Positions 46,577 through 58,045 are shown, numbered from the stretch's first letter. The stretch is 64,000 bases of DNA from Tomitella fengzijianii (GCF_007559025.1 NZ_CP041765.1:2600679-2664678); one strand, 5' to 3'. Program-made: numbers and translations. The notes: generated from the letters alone by a model not told the origin.

Positions 46577-47482
46577 ATGAAATCATCTCCCCCACCTGTC
46601 GCCGGTGAGCCCGGTGATGACACACAGGCCACGACACCGGACCCGGCCCGCGCCAAGCGCCGCCGCAAGATCCGCCGCCGCGCTGCCGGCGGCGCCCTGC
46701 TGCTGGGCGCACTGTCCGGCGCCGGTGTGCTCGCCGCGGCACTGACCCCCACCCCGCAGGTGGCAACCGCGGACGAGGATCAGACGGCACTTGTTCGTGA
46801 AGGCGAACAGCTCTACGACCAGTCGTGCATCACCTGCCACGGCGCCAACCTGCAGGGTGTCGACGGACGCGGCCCCAGCCTGGTCGGCGTGGGCGAGGCC
46901 TCCGTGTACTTCCAGGTGGCCAGCGGCCGCATGCCCGCCTCCGCGCAGGGCGCACAGATGCCGCGCAAGAAGGTCGAGTACTCCGAGCAGCAGATCGACG
47001 CCCTCGGAGCGTTCGTCCAAGCGCACGGCGGCGGCCCCACCGTGCCCCGCAATGCCGACGGAGCGGTCGCGAGCGATTCGCTCCGCGGCTCCGGTCGCGG
47101 CGAGGACGCGCTGCGCGCGTCGGACGCCGCGGTCGGCGGCGACCTGTTCCGCCAGAACTGCGCCTCGTGCCACAACTTCACCGGCCAGGGCGGCACACTG
47201 TCCTCCGGCAAGCATGCCCCCAACCTCAACGGGGTGCCCGAAGCCCAGATCTACACGGCCATGCTCACCGGCCCGGAGAACATGCCCAAGTTCTCCGACC
47301 GGCAGCTGACGCCGGACGAGAAGAAGGACGTCATCGCCTACGTCAAGGGCGCCACCGAGGCGAATGAGCCCGGCGGGCTCGGCCTCGGCGGTTTCGGCCC
47401 CGCGGCCGAGGCGGGCGTGATCTGGGCGGTCGGCATCGTCGCCGCCGTCGGCGCCGCGCTGTGGATCGGAGCCCGTTCATGA
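46577..47482 (+). CDS. qcrC: Dihaem cytochrome c subunit of the bc1 complex
   Basis: Membrane-anchored cytochrome cc that passes electrons from QcrA directly to CtaC without a soluble cytochrome c. The 301 residues have a basic N-terminus, a first hydrophobic segment (about 38-57), two haem-binding motifs CITCH (near 84) and CASCH (near 195), and a C-terminal membrane helix ([20 protein letters not shown]). ATG 46577 has AAGGGA 6 nt upstream. The stop overlaps qcrA as ATGA. Confidence 0.97.
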   Translation: MKSSPPPVAGEPGDDTQATTPDPARAKRRRKIRRRAAGGALLLGALSGAGVLAAALTPTPQVATADEDQTALVREGEQLYDQSCITCHGANLQGVDGRGPSLVGVGEASVYFQVASGRMPASAQGAQMPRKKVEYSEQQIDALGAFVQAHGGGPTVPRNADGAVASDSLRGSGRGEDALRASDAAVGGDLFRQNCASCHNFTGQGGTLSSGKHAPNLNGVPEAQIYTAMLTGPENMPKFSDRQLTPDEKKDVIAYVKGATEANEPGGLGLGGFGPAAEAGVIWAVGIVAAVGAALWIGARS

Positions 47483-48639
47483 GCAACGACGACAGCAACC
47501 GCGAGTACACCGACGAGGAACTGGCTCAGATGAGCCAGGACGAGCTGGTCAAGCTCGGCACCAACCTTGACGGCGTCGACGTCGCCTACCACCGCAAGCG
47601 CTTCGAGGTCCCCGGCACCAAGGCGGAGAAGCGCGCAGAGCGCACCGTCGCCATGTGGTTCGTCATCGCCGGCCTCGCCGCCGCGGCCTTCTTCGGCATC
47701 TACATCTGGTGGCCGTGGAAGTACAAGGGCGTCGGCGACGACGGCGAGTTCATGTACAGCCTGTACACGCCGCTCATCGGCGCCACCATGGGCATCGCGA
47801 TCCTCGCCGTCGGCATCGGCGCGGTCCACTTCACGAAGAAGCTGATCCCCGAAGAGGTCTCGATCCAGCAACGCCACGACGGCCCCTCCCCCGAGGTGGA
47901 CCGCCGGACGATGGCCGCGCAGCTGCAGGATTCCTACGATGCCACCGGCCTCGGCCGGCGCAAGATGCTCAAGGGCACGCTCGGGTTCGGCGCCGTCGCC
48001 GTGGGCATCATGGCCATCCTCCCGCTCGGCGGCCTCATCAAGAACCCGTGGCAGAAGCACCCGATGACCAACACGGGCGACGGGACGCTGCACACCAGCG
48101 GCTGGACCCCGCACTTCCCGGGCGAGAAGATCTTCCTGCGCCGCGACGTCGGCGACCCGCACGTGGTCGAGAAGATCCGCCTCGCCGACCTCGAGTCCGG
48201 CAGCATGGAGTCGGTCTTCCCGTTCCGCGAGTCCGACCTCGTCGACTCACCCGGGCACTCGTCCGAGGAGAAGCTGATCCACGCGATGCGCGGCGGCCGC
48301 AACCCCGTGATGCTCATCCGCCTGCGCACCGAGGACACCGCGAAGGTGGTCAAGCGCAAGGGCCAGGTGAACTTCAACTACGGCGACTACTTCGCATACT
48401 CGAAGATCTGCACCCACCTGGGCTGCCCCACCTCCCTCTACGAGCAGCAGACGAACCGGATCCTCTGCCCCTGCCACCAGTCGCAGTTCGACGCGTTGCA
48501 CTGGGCGAAGCCGATCTTCGGTCCGGCGGCGCGTGCGCTGCCGCAGCTGCCCATCACCGTCGACGAGGACGGTTTCCTCGTCGCGAACGGTGACTTCATC
48601 GAGCCCCTGGGCCCTGCATTCTGGGAGCGTAGGTCATGA
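47479..48639 (+). CDS. qcrA: Rieske iron-sulfur subunit of the bc1 complex
   Basis: The 386-residue subunit has three membrane helices, as in other actinobacteria, then a soluble Rieske domain. The 2Fe-2S ligands lie in CTHLGC and CPCHQS with two Cys and two His. The N-terminal cytoplasmic stretch has [19 protein letters not shown] 47479 overlaps the qcrC stop (ATGA) and the stop overlaps qcrB (ATGA). Confidence 0.97.
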   Translation: MSNDDSNREYTDEELAQMSQDELVKLGTNLDGVDVAYHRKRFEVPGTKAEKRAERTVAMWFVIAGLAAAAFFGIYIWWPWKYKGVGDDGEFMYSLYTPLIGATMGIAILAVGIGAVHFTKKLIPEEVSIQQRHDGPSPEVDRRTMAAQLQDSYDATGLGRRKMLKGTLGFGAVAVGIMAILPLGGLIKNPWQKHPMTNTGDGTLHTSGWTPHFPGEKIFLRRDVGDPHVVEKIRLADLESGSMESVFPFRESDLVDSPGHSSEEKLIHAMRGGRNPVMLIRLRTEDTAKVVKRKGQVNFNYGDYFAYSKICTHLGCPTSLYEQQTNRILCPCHQSQFDALHWAKPIFGPAARALPQLPITVDEDGFLVANGDFIEPLGPAFWERRS

Positions 48640-50255
48640 GCAACGCACACCTCGCCAAGGCGGCGAACAACATGGACGAGCGGTACCGGCTGTCGGCCGG
48701 CATGCGCCGTCAGATCAACAAGGTCTTCCCCACCCACTGGTCGTTCCTCCTCGGCGAGATCGCCCTCTACAGCTTCATCGTGCTGCTCATCTCGGGCATC
48801 TACCTGTCGCTGTTCTTCGACCCGTCGATGGCCGAGACCACCTACAACGGCGTCTACCAGCCGCTACGCGGCATCGAGATGTCCAAGGCGTACGAGTCGG
48901 CCCTCAACATCTCGTTCGAGGTGCGCGGCGGCCTGTTCGCCCGCCAGATCCACCACTGGGCCGCGCTGATGTTCGTCGCCTCGATCATCGTGCACCTGTG
49001 CCGCATCTTCTTCACCGGCGCGTTCCGCAAACCCCGCGAGGCCAACTGGGTCATCGGCTGCGTGATGCTGCTGCTCTCGATCGCGGAGGGCTTCTTCGGC
49101 TACGGCCTGCCCGACGACCTGCTCTCGGGCACCGGCCTGCGCATCACCTCGGGCATCATCCTGGGCCTGCCGGTGATCGGCACCTGGCTGCACTGGGCGG
49201 TCTTCGGCGGCGACTGGCCCGGCACCATCATCGTGCCCCGCATGTACGTGCTGCACATCCTGCTGATCCCGGGCATCCTGCTCGCCCTGATCGGCGCCCA
49301 CTTGGCGCTGGTGTGGTATCAGAAGCACACCCAGTGGCCCGGCGCCGGCCGCACCGAGAACAACGTCGTCGGCGTGCGCATCCTGCCCGTGTTCGCCCTC
49401 AAGTCCGGCGGCTTCTTCGCCGTCACCTTCGGCATCCTGGCCATCATGGGCGGCATCTTCCAGATCAACGCCATCTGGAACCTGGGCCCCTACAACTCCT
49501 CGCACATCTCGGCCGGATCCCAACCGGACATGTACATGCTGTTCACCGAGGGGCTGGCCCGCATCTTCCCGGACTGGGAGCTCTACCTCGGCCCGTACAC
49601 GGTGCCCGCGGTGGTGTGGATCGCGGTGGTCCTGGGCGTGGTCTTCGCGCTGCTGTTCACCTACCCGTGGATCGAAGCGAAGCTCACCAAGGACACCCGC
49701 CACCACAACCTGCTCCAGCGCCCGCGCGACGCCCCGGTCCGCACCTCGCTGGGCGCCATGTCGCTCGCGTTCTACCTGGTTCTGATGTTCTCGGGCATGA
49801 ACGACGTAATCGCGCTGAACTTCGACATCTCACTCAACGCGACCACGTGGATCGGCCGCATCGGCGCGGTGGCATTGCCGCCGATCGTGTACTTCGTGAC
49901 CTACCGGTTCTGCCTGGCACTGCAGCGCAGCGACCGTGAGGTGCTCGAGCACGGCATCGAGACCGGCCACCTCAAGCGGCTCCCGCACGGCGAGTACATC
50001 GAGGTGCACCAGCCGCTCGGACCGGTCGACGAGCACGGCCACCCGATCCCCCTGGAATACCAGGGCGCGCAACTGCCGAAGAAGCTCAACAAGCTCGGCG
50101 CCGCCGGACGCCCGGCACGCGGCGGCTGGCTCACCGCCGACCCGGAAGACGAGGCACGCGCCCTCGACGACGCCGAACACGACGGCGAAGAGCGTCAGCT
50201 CGACATGCTCCGCGAACGCCAGGAGCAGGACAAGGGAGTCGGCCACCCCGGCTGA
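48636..50255 (+). CDS. qcrB: Cytochrome b subunit of the bc1 complex
   Basis: Quinol-oxidising subunit, 539 residues, with eight or nine membrane helices. Haem b ligands lie in [26 protein letters not shown] (stated here by positions about 103-128) and [10 protein letters not shown] / [12 protein letters not shown]. The Qo-site PEWY-like motif appears as FPDWELYLG. An extra C-terminal cytoplasmic extension (about 420-539) is charged and typical of actinobacterial QcrB. This is the target of imidazopyridine-type inhibitors in mycobacteria. Ends at a very strong hairpin. Confidence 0.96.
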   Translation: MSNAHLAKAANNMDERYRLSAGMRRQINKVFPTHWSFLLGEIALYSFIVLLISGIYLSLFFDPSMAETTYNGVYQPLRGIEMSKAYESALNISFEVRGGLFARQIHHWAALMFVASIIVHLCRIFFTGAFRKPREANWVIGCVMLLLSIAEGFFGYGLPDDLLSGTGLRITSGIILGLPVIGTWLHWAVFGGDWPGTIIVPRMYVLHILLIPGILLALIGAHLALVWYQKHTQWPGAGRTENNVVGVRILPVFALKSGGFFAVTFGILAIMGGIFQINAIWNLGPYNSSHISAGSQPDMYMLFTEGLARIFPDWELYLGPYTVPAVVWIAVVLGVVFALLFTYPWIEAKLTKDTRHHNLLQRPRDAPVRTSLGAMSLAFYLVLMFSGMNDVIALNFDISLNATTWIGRIGAVALPPIVYFVTYRFCLALQRSDREVLEHGIETGHLKRLPHGEYIEVHQPLGPVDEHGHPIPLEYQGAQLPKKLNKLGAAGRPARGGWLTADPEDEARALDDAEHDGEERQLDMLRERQEQDKGVGHPG

Positions 50256-50275
50256 TTCCGGCGGCCACGGCCGAC

Positions 50276-50316
50276 GGGGCAGGCCCCGGATCGCACCGCG
50301 ATCCGGGGCCTGCCCC
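50276..50316 (+). terminator. Terminator of the ctaE-qcrCAB operon
   Basis: A perfect 18-bp stem (50276-50293 with 50299-50316, starting GGGGCAGGCCCCGGATCG) around the loop CACCG, 20 bp after qcrB, followed by GTTTCC. The rest of the 277-bp gap before the next gene has a TAGTCT hexamer at 50475 that may be a -10. Confidence 0.88.
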
Positions 50317-50532
50317 GTTTCCGCGCTCCGGGGGCGATCAGCGTCGCGCGGGAGCGCCCGAAAGACGTATGCCCCTCCCCTCCCCCGCCGGCCCGCGCGC
50401 GTGATGCAGACTCGCATGGGCCGCGACCCTGCGGACGGCCCGCACACTCGTGACGCCCTACGTCCGAGGGCCGATAGTCTGTTCACAGCGACCACGACCG
50501 TCGCCACGAACGCGATGAGAGGAAGCGTGCGG

Positions 50533-52089
50533 ATGCCCCCGTTCCCCCGTATCCGTGTGATCGGCGCCGGCACGATGGGCCGCGGCATCACGCAGCTTGC
50601 CGCCGGCGCCGGCTGCACCGTGGAGCTCACCGACCAGTCCGCGTCGGCGGTCGACGACGGCATGGCCTTCGTCGCCCGCATGCTGCAGCGGTCCGCCGCG
50701 AAGGGGCTGTCCACCCCGGACGAGGCCGAGGCGGCCATCGGCCGCATCAGGACCGGAGTGGACCCCACCGCCCCCTCCGACGAGATCGATCTGGTCATCG
50801 AGGCCGTGGCCGAGCGGATCGACGTCAAGCAGCGGCTCTTCGCCACCCTGTCCGGGGCCCTGCCGGGCGCGGTCCTGGCCTCCAACACGTCATCGTTGTC
50901 GATCACCGCCATCGCGTCCGTCGTGGCGGATCCGTCGCGCGTGATCGGACTGCACTTCTTCAACCCGGTGCCTCTGATGAAGATCGTCGAGGTGGTTCCG
51001 GGCACCCGTACCTCACCCGACGTGCTGACTGCCGCCCGCGCATTCGTCGAACACACCGGCCACACACCCGTACAGGCCAAGGACAGTCCCGGCTTCCTGG
51101 TCAACCTGCTCGGCAGGGGCCTCCCGACGGAAGCGCTCGCGGTCCTCGACGAGGACGTCGCCGACGTGGCGGACATCGACCGCATCGTGCGTGACATGTT
51201 GCATCTGAAGATGGGCCCGTTCGAGCTCATGGATCTCTCAGGACTCGACGTGTCCCACCCCGTGCTGGAAAGCATCTGGAAGGGCTTCTACGGCGACGAG
51301 CGGCTCCGCCCCGCGGGAAGCACCCAGGTACGCGTCTCCGCCGGCCTGCTCGGCCGTAAGAGCGGTGAGGGCTTCTACCGCTATGCCGACGGGTTTCCGC
51401 AGGTGCCGTCAGAACACGCCACCCCGGCCGACCCGTCCGCCACCGCGCTGCACATCGTCGGCGGTGGGCCGCTGGCCGACCTTCTGCGCGGCCGTGGAGT
51501 CCGGGTCACCGATGGCCCCTCCCCCTCTGCGGTATCCGTCGTGCAACCGCTGGGCCGTCCCGCGTATCTGGCCGCGATCGAGCACGACCTCGATCCACGG
51601 CGCACCATCGGCGTCGACCCGCTGGGCATCCCGCTGCTCACGACGCAGGGGGACGACGACAGCAGTGAGGGCCGCCGGGCGCGGCTCGCCGTCGTCGCCC
51701 CGTTCACCGTCGACAAAGAGGCCGGGCGCCGCGCCGTGCGGGCGCTGGCTTCGATCGGCAGCGCGATCACCGTGACCGCCGACGGCCCCGCCCCCGTGGC
51801 GCAGCGCATCGCGGCCTCCATGGTCAACGTCGCCTCGATGGCGGCGGAGAAGGGGCTCGCGAATCCGGGCGACATCGACCGGGGCGCACGATTGGGCCTG
51901 GGCTATCCGATGGGGCCGCTGGCGATGGGGGACAGCATCGGGCCGCAACGCATCCTTGCCATCCTGGACGGACTTCTCGATTACACCGGAGACCCCCGGT
52001 ACCGCGCTTCAGGATGGCTGCGTGCCCGGGCAGACCTCGGACTTTCCTTGCTGGACCCCGCGGCGCGCCCGCACGACCTGCTCAGCTGA
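50533..52089 (+). CDS. 3-hydroxyacyl-CoA dehydrogenase with two C-terminal domains
   Basis: NAD-dependent oxidation of 3-hydroxyacyl-CoA in fatty-acid or phenylacetate-type degradation. The 518 residues start with the NAD-binding motif VIGAGTMGRGITQLAA, then LVIEAVAERIDVKQ, SNTSSLSIT and the catalytic-histidine region GLHFFNPVPLMKIVEVV. After the first 3HCDH C-terminal domain (GPFELMDLSGLDV) a degenerate Rossmann-like part and a second C-terminal domain (YPMGPLAMGDSIG) follow, the PaaC/PaaH-like layout. ATG 50533 has AGAGGA 9 nt upstream. It interrupts the respiratory gene set. Confidence 0.93.
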   Translation: MPPFPRIRVIGAGTMGRGITQLAAGAGCTVELTDQSASAVDDGMAFVARMLQRSAAKGLSTPDEAEAAIGRIRTGVDPTAPSDEIDLVIEAVAERIDVKQRLFATLSGALPGAVLASNTSSLSITAIASVVADPSRVIGLHFFNPVPLMKIVEVVPGTRTSPDVLTAARAFVEHTGHTPVQAKDSPGFLVNLLGRGLPTEALAVLDEDVADVADIDRIVRDMLHLKMGPFELMDLSGLDVSHPVLESIWKGFYGDERLRPAGSTQVRVSAGLLGRKSGEGFYRYADGFPQVPSEHATPADPSATALHIVGGGPLADLLRGRGVRVTDGPSPSAVSVVQPLGRPAYLAAIEHDLDPRRTIGVDPLGIPLLTTQGDDDSSEGRRARLAVVAPFTVDKEAGRRAVRALASIGSAITVTADGPAPVAQRIAASMVNVASMAAEKGLANPGDIDRGARLGLGYPMGPLAMGDSIGPQRILAILDGLLDYTGDPRYRASGWLRARADLGLSLLDPAARPHDLLS

Positions 52090-52162
52090 CGCCACTGCCG
52101 GCCTCAGTGTCCCGGACCCGGGGTTCACATCACCGCTGCGGGAAGCGAGCAGCATGCACGAC

Positions 52163-52203
52163 GCGTCGATGCCGCGCCCCGACTCGGGGCGCGGCATCGA
52201 CGC
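52163..52203. terminator. Bidirectional hairpin between the dehydrogenase and ctaF
   Basis: Perfect 18-bp stem (52163-52180 with 52186-52203, start GCGTCGATGCCGCGCCCC) with loop GACTC between convergent genes. Confidence 0.85.
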
Positions 52204-52225
52204 GATGGTCAGCGCAGTGCGCTTC

Positions 52226-52639
52226 TCAGTGGCGCTCGGGGCCCACGTGGTACTCGAAGACCAGTCCGGCCGCCGCCATGAGGATGAGCACGATGGCGAA
52301 GATGAACAGCCACGGCAGCCACAGTGCGAACCCGATCGCGAAGATGCCGGCGGAGAAGGCCACCAGGATCGGCCACCAGCTGTGCGGGCTGAAGAAGCCC
52401 AGGTCGCCGGAGCCGTCGCTGATCTCGGCGTCCTCGTAGTCCTCGGGGCGGGTGTCCAGGCGTCGGGCGACGAACCGGAAGTAGGTGCCGACGATCATCG
52501 CCAGACCCGCCGCCAGCACCATCGCCGTCAGGCCGGCCCATTCGAGCTCGCCCTCGATGGCGGTGAAAACGCCGTACACGATCGCGATGATGATGAAGAA
52601 CACCGTCACCAGTTCGAAGATTCTTGCTTCGACCTTCAT
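52226..52639 (-). CDS. ctaF: Cytochrome c oxidase subunit IV (CtaF)
   Basis: Small actinobacterial oxidase subunit, 137 residues, with four membrane helices (about 6-28, 34-54, 85-105 and 107-128) and the motif [29 protein letters not shown] in the loop (positions about 61-90). Matches Rv2199c in length and position after ctaC. ATG 52639 lies 33 bp after the ctaC stop. Confidence 0.94.
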   Translation of the reverse strand: MKVEARIFELVTVFFIIIAIVYGVFTAIEGELEWAGLTAMVLAAGLAMIVGTYFRFVARRLDTRPEDYEDAEISDGSGDLGFFSPHSWWPILVAFSAGIFAIGFALWLPWLFIFAIVLILMAAAGLVFEYHVGPERH

Positions 52640-52672
52640 GTCAGTCCTCGTCCTAAATCCGCAGGTGGGCTG

Positions 52673-53812
52673 CTACTTGCCTTCGGTCGCAGCCGCTGCT
52701 GCCTGATTGAACCGCTGCTCGAACGGATGTGTGGTGATCGCCGTCGGCGTGCACACGTCCGTGCCGTTGTAGTCACACGCGTTGTCCACGGCGCCCGGGT
52801 TGGCGGCCTTGGAGTGCTGCTGCTGCAACGCGGCGAGCGCGTCGGCGTTGGACACTTCCTTGCCGCCGTTGCGCTGCGGGTCGCGGATCTCCATGTACTC
52901 GCTGAACAGCTGCTCGGGGACGGCGCGGATCTCGAAGTTCATCATCGAATGGTAGGTGCCGCACATCTCCGCGCAGCGGCCCACGAAGGCGCCGGGGCTG
53001 TCGATCTTGTCGATCGTGAATTCGTTGCGGGACTGGTTGGCCTCCGGGAACGGCATCACGTCGCGCTTGAACAGGAACTCCGGCACCCAGAACGAGTGGA
53101 TGACGTCCCTCGACCCGAGGGTGAAGCGCACCGACTGGTCGACGGGCAGGACCAGCACCGGGATCTCGGTGGTGGAGCCGACGGTGGTGATCTGGTCGTT
53201 GTAGAGGTAGGACCAGTCTTCACGCATGCCGGTCTGGCCGCGATCCTTGGCCTCCTGGACCTCGGGGCTGACGTCGAAGTGACGGTTCAGCTTGCGGTCC
53301 GGATCTTCCGCGCTCGGGTCCGGCGGGTTGTCGTAGCCGGCCGTGCTCGCCTGCCGGTAGCCGAACTGCCAATTCCACTGCAACGCGGTGACGTCGACGG
53401 TGACGTCCGGGTCGGACGGGTTCTCGTTGACGTAGTTCTGCGTCTGGACGGTGAAGAAGAACAGCACGGCGATCGCAACGAACGGCGCGGCCGTGTAGGC
53501 AAGCTCCAGCGGCACGTTGTACTGCGTCTGACGCGGAAATTCCGGGGAGTTCTTCTTCTTGCGGTGGAACATCAGCGTCCAGAACACCAGACCCCAGACG
53601 AGCATGCCCATGGCCATCGCCGCGACGATTGACCACGTCCAGAGCTCGCGCATGCGCTGGGCCTCCGGGGTGACGCCCTCCGGCCAACCCGCGCGCAGAA
53701 TCGGGTTCTTGATATCCGTCAGGGAACACCCCGCGAGCACCATCCCTGCAAGGCCCAAAGATGCCGCAAGTCCTATGCGCCGGACGAGCCGACGCCGACC
53801 ACCGTGTGCCAC
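52673..53812 (-). CDS. ctaC: Cytochrome c oxidase subunit II, lipoprotein
   Basis: CuA-bearing subunit of the aa3 oxidase. A signal peptide with lipobox VLAGC is followed by two membrane helices and a periplasmic cupredoxin domain. CuA ligands lie in VIHSFWVPEF and GRCAEMCGTYHSMM (two Cys, Glu, His, Met). About 379 residues from GTG 53812, which has AGGAAGG 7 nt upstream; GTG 53818 lies too close to that site. ctaF follows in the same transcript. Confidence 0.95.
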   Translation of the reverse strand: MAHGGRRRLVRRIGLAASLGLAGMVLAGCSLTDIKNPILRAGWPEGVTPEAQRMRELWTWSIVAAMAMGMLVWGLVFWTLMFHRKKKNSPEFPRQTQYNVPLELAYTAAPFVAIAVLFFFTVQTQNYVNENPSDPDVTVDVTALQWNWQFGYRQASTAGYDNPPDPSAEDPDRKLNRHFDVSPEVQEAKDRGQTGMREDWSYLYNDQITTVGSTTEIPVLVLPVDQSVRFTLGSRDVIHSFWVPEFLFKRDVMPFPEANQSRNEFTIDKIDSPGAFVGRCAEMCGTYHSMMNFEIRAVPEQLFSEYMEIRDPQRNGGKEVSNADALAALQQQHSKAANPGAVDNACDYNGTDVCTPTAITTHPFEQRFNQAAAAATEGK

Positions 53813-54236
53813 GTTCACGCCTTCCTGCCTTGCTACTGCCGAGTGTTGCTGCCCATCGGAATACTACGCAGCGTAGACCACGGGACCCCGAGAACCCGAA
53901 CTCGGCCCTTCGACCGCCGGAACGCGCACCGCGGCACGCCCCGCCGGAGCCGCAAGCGCAGGTGATGCGCGCGCACTGCCCGCCGCGGCCGCCGGAGTGA
54001 TCGTCACCGTCACCGTCATCGTCAATCGTCACCGCCGACGTCGTCGCCGGCCGCACCGTCACTCTCACAGCCCGCTCCGGCCAACACCACCAGAGGGGGT
54101 CGCACCCGACGCCTCCGCTCATTGTGCGGCATACTCTGCTTGCGAAAACGCCGAATCGGCTTCTCCGCACAGTCCGCCGCCGCGAAAGCGCCGGTGCCGG
54201 GGATCCCGTCAACGATCTGCGAGGTGTGCAGCCCCT
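53813..54236. other. 424-bp divergent region between ctaC and asnB
   Basis: Holds a short palindrome CTACGC-A-GCGTAG (53864-53876). A minus-strand TAGTAT (53866-53861) overlaps it and may be the ctaC -10. Further on is a run of GTCACC/GTCATC/GTCGTC hexamers (about 53,999-54,040). No gene is seen. An in-frame TTG at 54122 reads MCGILCL by chance in another frame. Confidence 0.5.
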
Positions 54237-56213
54237 GTGTGTGGCCTTCTCGGACTCGTCAGCGCCGACGTGGCAGTGCCGCCGGCTTCCATCGACAGGG
54301 TGCACGCGGCCCTGACCTGTCAGCGGCACCGCGGCCCCGACGAGTCGGGAGTGTGGACCGAGCCCGGCGCTCCCGGCGGCGAGCCGCCGCACGGTCGCGT
54401 CGTCTTCGGGTTCAACAGGTTGTCGATCATCGACATCGGCCATTCGCATCAGCCGCTCACCTGGGGCCCCGAGGACGACCCGGAGCGCTACACCCTGACC
54501 TTCAACGGCGAGATCTACAACTACCTCGAGCTCCGCGCGGAGCTCGAGCGCGAGCACGGCGCGGTCTTCCGCACCGAGGGCGACACCGAGTCCATCGTCG
54601 CCGCATACCACTACTGGGGTCCTGCCGCGGTGGAGAGACTGCGCGGCATGTTCGCGTTCGCGATCTGGGACAGCCGGGAGCAGACGATGTTCCTCGCCCG
54701 CGACCCCTTCGGCATCAAACCGCTCTTCTACGCCACCGGGCCGCACGGCACCGCGTTCTCCAGCGAGAAGAAGAGCCTCATCGAGCTCTCCGACGTCCTG
54801 GGCATCGACCTCGGCCTGGACCCCCGCGCCACCGAGCACTACATGGTCCTGCAGTACGTCCCGGAGCCCGAGACGCTGCACGCGCAGATCCGCCGACTGG
54901 AATCCGGCACGTACGCGACGGTCCGACCGGGCGGCGAAGTGCAGCCGCACCGGTATTTCGCGCCCCGGTTCCCCGTGCGACCGGTCACCCCGGGCGCCGG
55001 GACGGGCCCGGGAAGCGCCGCGGCCCGGCACCGCGAGATCGCCGAAGCACTCGAGGACTCGGTGGCCAAGCACATGCGGGCCGACGTGACCGTGGGCTCG
55101 TTCCTGTCCGGCGGCATCGACTCGACGGCGATCGCCGCGCTGGCGATGCGCCACAATCCGGACCTGATCACCTTCACGACCGGATTCGAGCGCGAGGGGT
55201 ATTCGGAGGTGGACGTCGCCGCCGAGTCGGCCGCCGCCATCGGCGCCCGCCACGTCGTCAAGGTGGTGAGCCCGGCCGAGTTCGCCGCCGCGATCCCGGA
55301 GATCATCTGGTACCTCGACGACCCGGTCGCCGACCCGGCCCTGGTCCCGCTGTACTTCGTTGCGCGCGAGGCCCGCAAGCACGTGAAGGTGGTGCTCTCC
55401 GGGGAGGGCGCGGACGAGCTCTTCGGGGGCTACACGATCTATCGCGAGCCGCTGTCGCTCAAACCCTTCGAGCGGCTGCCACGGCCCCTGCGCCGCGGCG
55501 CGGGCCGGCTCTCCGAGCGCATCCCGGACGGAGTCCGCGGCAAAAGCCTGCTGCACCGTGGATCGATGACGCTGGAGGACCGCTACTACGGCAATGCGCG
55601 CAGCTTCAGCGATGCCCAGCTCCGGTCGGTGCTGCGCGGCTTCCGGCAGGAGTGGACGCACCAGGACGTCACCGCGCCCATCTACGACGTCTCCCGCGGG
55701 TGGGATCCGGTGGCCCGCATGCAGCACCTGGACCTGTTCACGTGGCTGCGCGGCGACATCCTCGTCAAAGCCGACAAGATCACCATGGCCAACTCGCTGG
55801 AGCTGCGCGTGCCGTTCCTCGACCGCGCGGTCTTCGAGGTGGCGCAGACCCTGCCGCTGGACCAGAAGATCACGAGGCAGACCACCAAGTTCGCCCTTCG
55901 CCGCGCCCTCGAAGGCATCGTCCCGCCGCACGTGCTGCACCGCGCCAAGCTCGGGTTCCCCGTCCCGCTGCGGCACTGGCTCGCGGGCACGGAGCTCTAC
56001 GACTGGGCGCACGCGGTGATCGCCGAGTCCGGCACCGACCACATCTTCGACAAGGCCGTCGCCGCGCAGATGCTGGTGGACCACCGCGCGGGCGTCGCTG
56101 ACAACAGCAGGCGGCTGTGGACGATCCTGGCCTTCATGATCTGGCACGGGATCTTCGTCGAAGAGCGCATCCGCCCCCGGATCGACGAGCCGGCCTACCC
56201 CGTGGAGGTCTGA
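54237..56213 (+). CDS. asnB: Glutamine-hydrolysing asparagine synthetase
   Basis: Class II glutamine amidotransferase plus ATP-PPase. The start GTG 54237 puts Cys at position 2 (MCGLLGLVSADV), which is the mandatory catalytic nucleophile after methionine removal. Further motifs are RHRGPDESG, GFNRLSIIDI, FNGEIYNYLELR, FLSGGIDSTAIAALA (pyrophosphatase loop) and SGEGADELFGGYTIY. The 658-residue product is close to M. tuberculosis AsnB (Rv2201) over its length. In corynebacteria the homologue LtsA affects wall integrity by amidating diaminopimelate, so a peptidoglycan-amidation role is possible. Confidence 0.95.
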   Translation: MCGLLGLVSADVAVPPASIDRVHAALTCQRHRGPDESGVWTEPGAPGGEPPHGRVVFGFNRLSIIDIGHSHQPLTWGPEDDPERYTLTFNGEIYNYLELRAELEREHGAVFRTEGDTESIVAAYHYWGPAAVERLRGMFAFAIWDSREQTMFLARDPFGIKPLFYATGPHGTAFSSEKKSLIELSDVLGIDLGLDPRATEHYMVLQYVPEPETLHAQIRRLESGTYATVRPGGEVQPHRYFAPRFPVRPVTPGAGTGPGSAAARHREIAEALEDSVAKHMRADVTVGSFLSGGIDSTAIAALAMRHNPDLITFTTGFEREGYSEVDVAAESAAAIGARHVVKVVSPAEFAAAIPEIIWYLDDPVADPALVPLYFVAREARKHVKVVLSGEGADELFGGYTIYREPLSLKPFERLPRPLRRGAGRLSERIPDGVRGKSLLHRGSMTLEDRYYGNARSFSDAQLRSVLRGFRQEWTHQDVTAPIYDVSRGWDPVARMQHLDLFTWLRGDILVKADKITMANSLELRVPFLDRAVFEVAQTLPLDQKITRQTTKFALRRALEGIVPPHVLHRAKLGFPVPLRHWLAGTELYDWAHAVIAESGTDHIFDKAVAAQMLVDHRAGVADNSRRLWTILAFMIWHGIFVEERIRPRIDEPAYPVEV

Positions 56214-56220
56214 CGCCCCT

Positions 56221-56242
56221 CCCCCGGCCGTCAGGCCGGGGG
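56221..56242. terminator. First hairpin after asnB
   Basis: CCCCCGGCC pairs with GGCCGGGGG around GTCA, 8 bp past the asnB stop. Confidence 0.7.
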
Positions 56243-56254
56243 ACCCGGCCCCTC

Positions 56255-56311
56255 GACGGCGAACGCCGGTGCCGGCACGACACACCCGTGCCGGCACCGG
56301 CGTTCGCCGTC
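56255..56311. terminator. Long bidirectional hairpin between asnB and adoK
   Basis: A perfect 25-bp stem (56255-56279 with 56287-56311, beginning GACGGCGAACGCCGG) with a 7-nt loop, 16 bp from the adoK stop. Together with the preceding hairpin it forms a double terminator between convergent genes. Confidence 0.85.
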
Positions 56312-56326
56312 AGTACGCCTCCGGGG

Positions 56327-57316
<990 letters not shown>

Positions 57317-57458
57317 TCAGGTTCGGGAACTGGCGCACGGGCCCCGCCTGCAACCGGGGCCCGCCTGCGCTCGGGCACGTCGTTCTCTCTGCAGACCGGA
57401 CGCCGAGCGGCCTTCACCGTACTCGGCCCGGACGACGCCGCCTCGCCGCCCGGAAGCG

Positions 57459-57499
57459 CCTCCGGGGCCGGCGCCTACAGCAGGCGCCGGCCCCGGAGG
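57459..57499 (-). terminator. Hairpin after the Fe-S protein gene
   Basis: Perfect 17-bp stem (57459-57475 with 57483-57499, CCTCCGGGGCCGGCGCC) with a 7-nt loop, 13 bp past the stop at 57513. Confidence 0.8.
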
Positions 57500-57512
57500 G
57501 GTTCGCGAAGAA

Positions 57513-57863
57513 TCAGTTGAACGAGTCGCCGCAGGCGCAGGAGCCGCCCGCGTTGGGGTTCTCGATGGTGAAGCCCTGCTTCTCGATGGTGTCCGCGTAG
57601 TCGATCGACGCGCCGTCGAGGTACGGGCTGCTCATCCTGTCCACGACGAGCTTGACGCCGCCGAACTCCGCGGCGAGGTCGCCGTCGAGCGCGCGGTCAT
57701 CGAAGAACAGCTGGTAGCGCAGTCCCGCACACCCGCCGGGCTGGACGGCGATGCGCAGAGCGAGGTCGTCACGGCCCTCCTGGTCGAGCAGTGCCTTCGC
57801 CTTGGTGGCGGCCTCATCGCTCAACGTCACGCCGTGGGTGGCGGTGGTGCTCTCGACAGTCAT
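57513..57863 (-). CDS. A-type iron-sulfur carrier/insertion protein (Rv2204c-like)
   Basis: HesB/IscA/ErpA-type protein of 116 residues that delivers Fe-S clusters to target enzymes. The three conserved cysteines are Cys45 (GGCAG), Cys109 and Cys111 (SCACG). ATG 57863 has TGAGGAGA 4 nt upstream. A strong hairpin ends the gene. As in M. tuberculosis it is near adoK and the cytochrome oxidase genes, whose partner complex bc1 needs a Rieske cluster. Confidence 0.94.
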   Translation of the reverse strand: MTVESTTATHGVTLSDEAATKAKALLDQEGRDDLALRIAVQPGGCAGLRYQLFFDDRALDGDLAAEFGGVKLVVDRMSSPYLDGASIDYADTIEKQGFTIENPNAGGSCACGDSFN

Positions 57864-58045
57864 GAAATCTCCTCAGCTCGTTCAGACGCACGCCTATGTC
57901 TTCAACGGTACCGCCCGCCGCAACATTCCCGAAGGCTGCGGGCCGGGAGAATCGGTGACGTGCGGGCCTCCGGCCCGGCTGGTCGGGACCGGTGGTTCAC
58001 ACCCCGCACCCGGCGCACACCGGCTCGGCAGGCGACGCGCGCGTC

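Noticed and set aside
54122-54236. An upstream start reading MCGILCLRKRR that looks like a second amidotransferase N-terminus
   Set aside because: The resemblance ends after six residues, and the frame differs from asnB. The true asnB start at 54237 aligns with known AsnB proteins.
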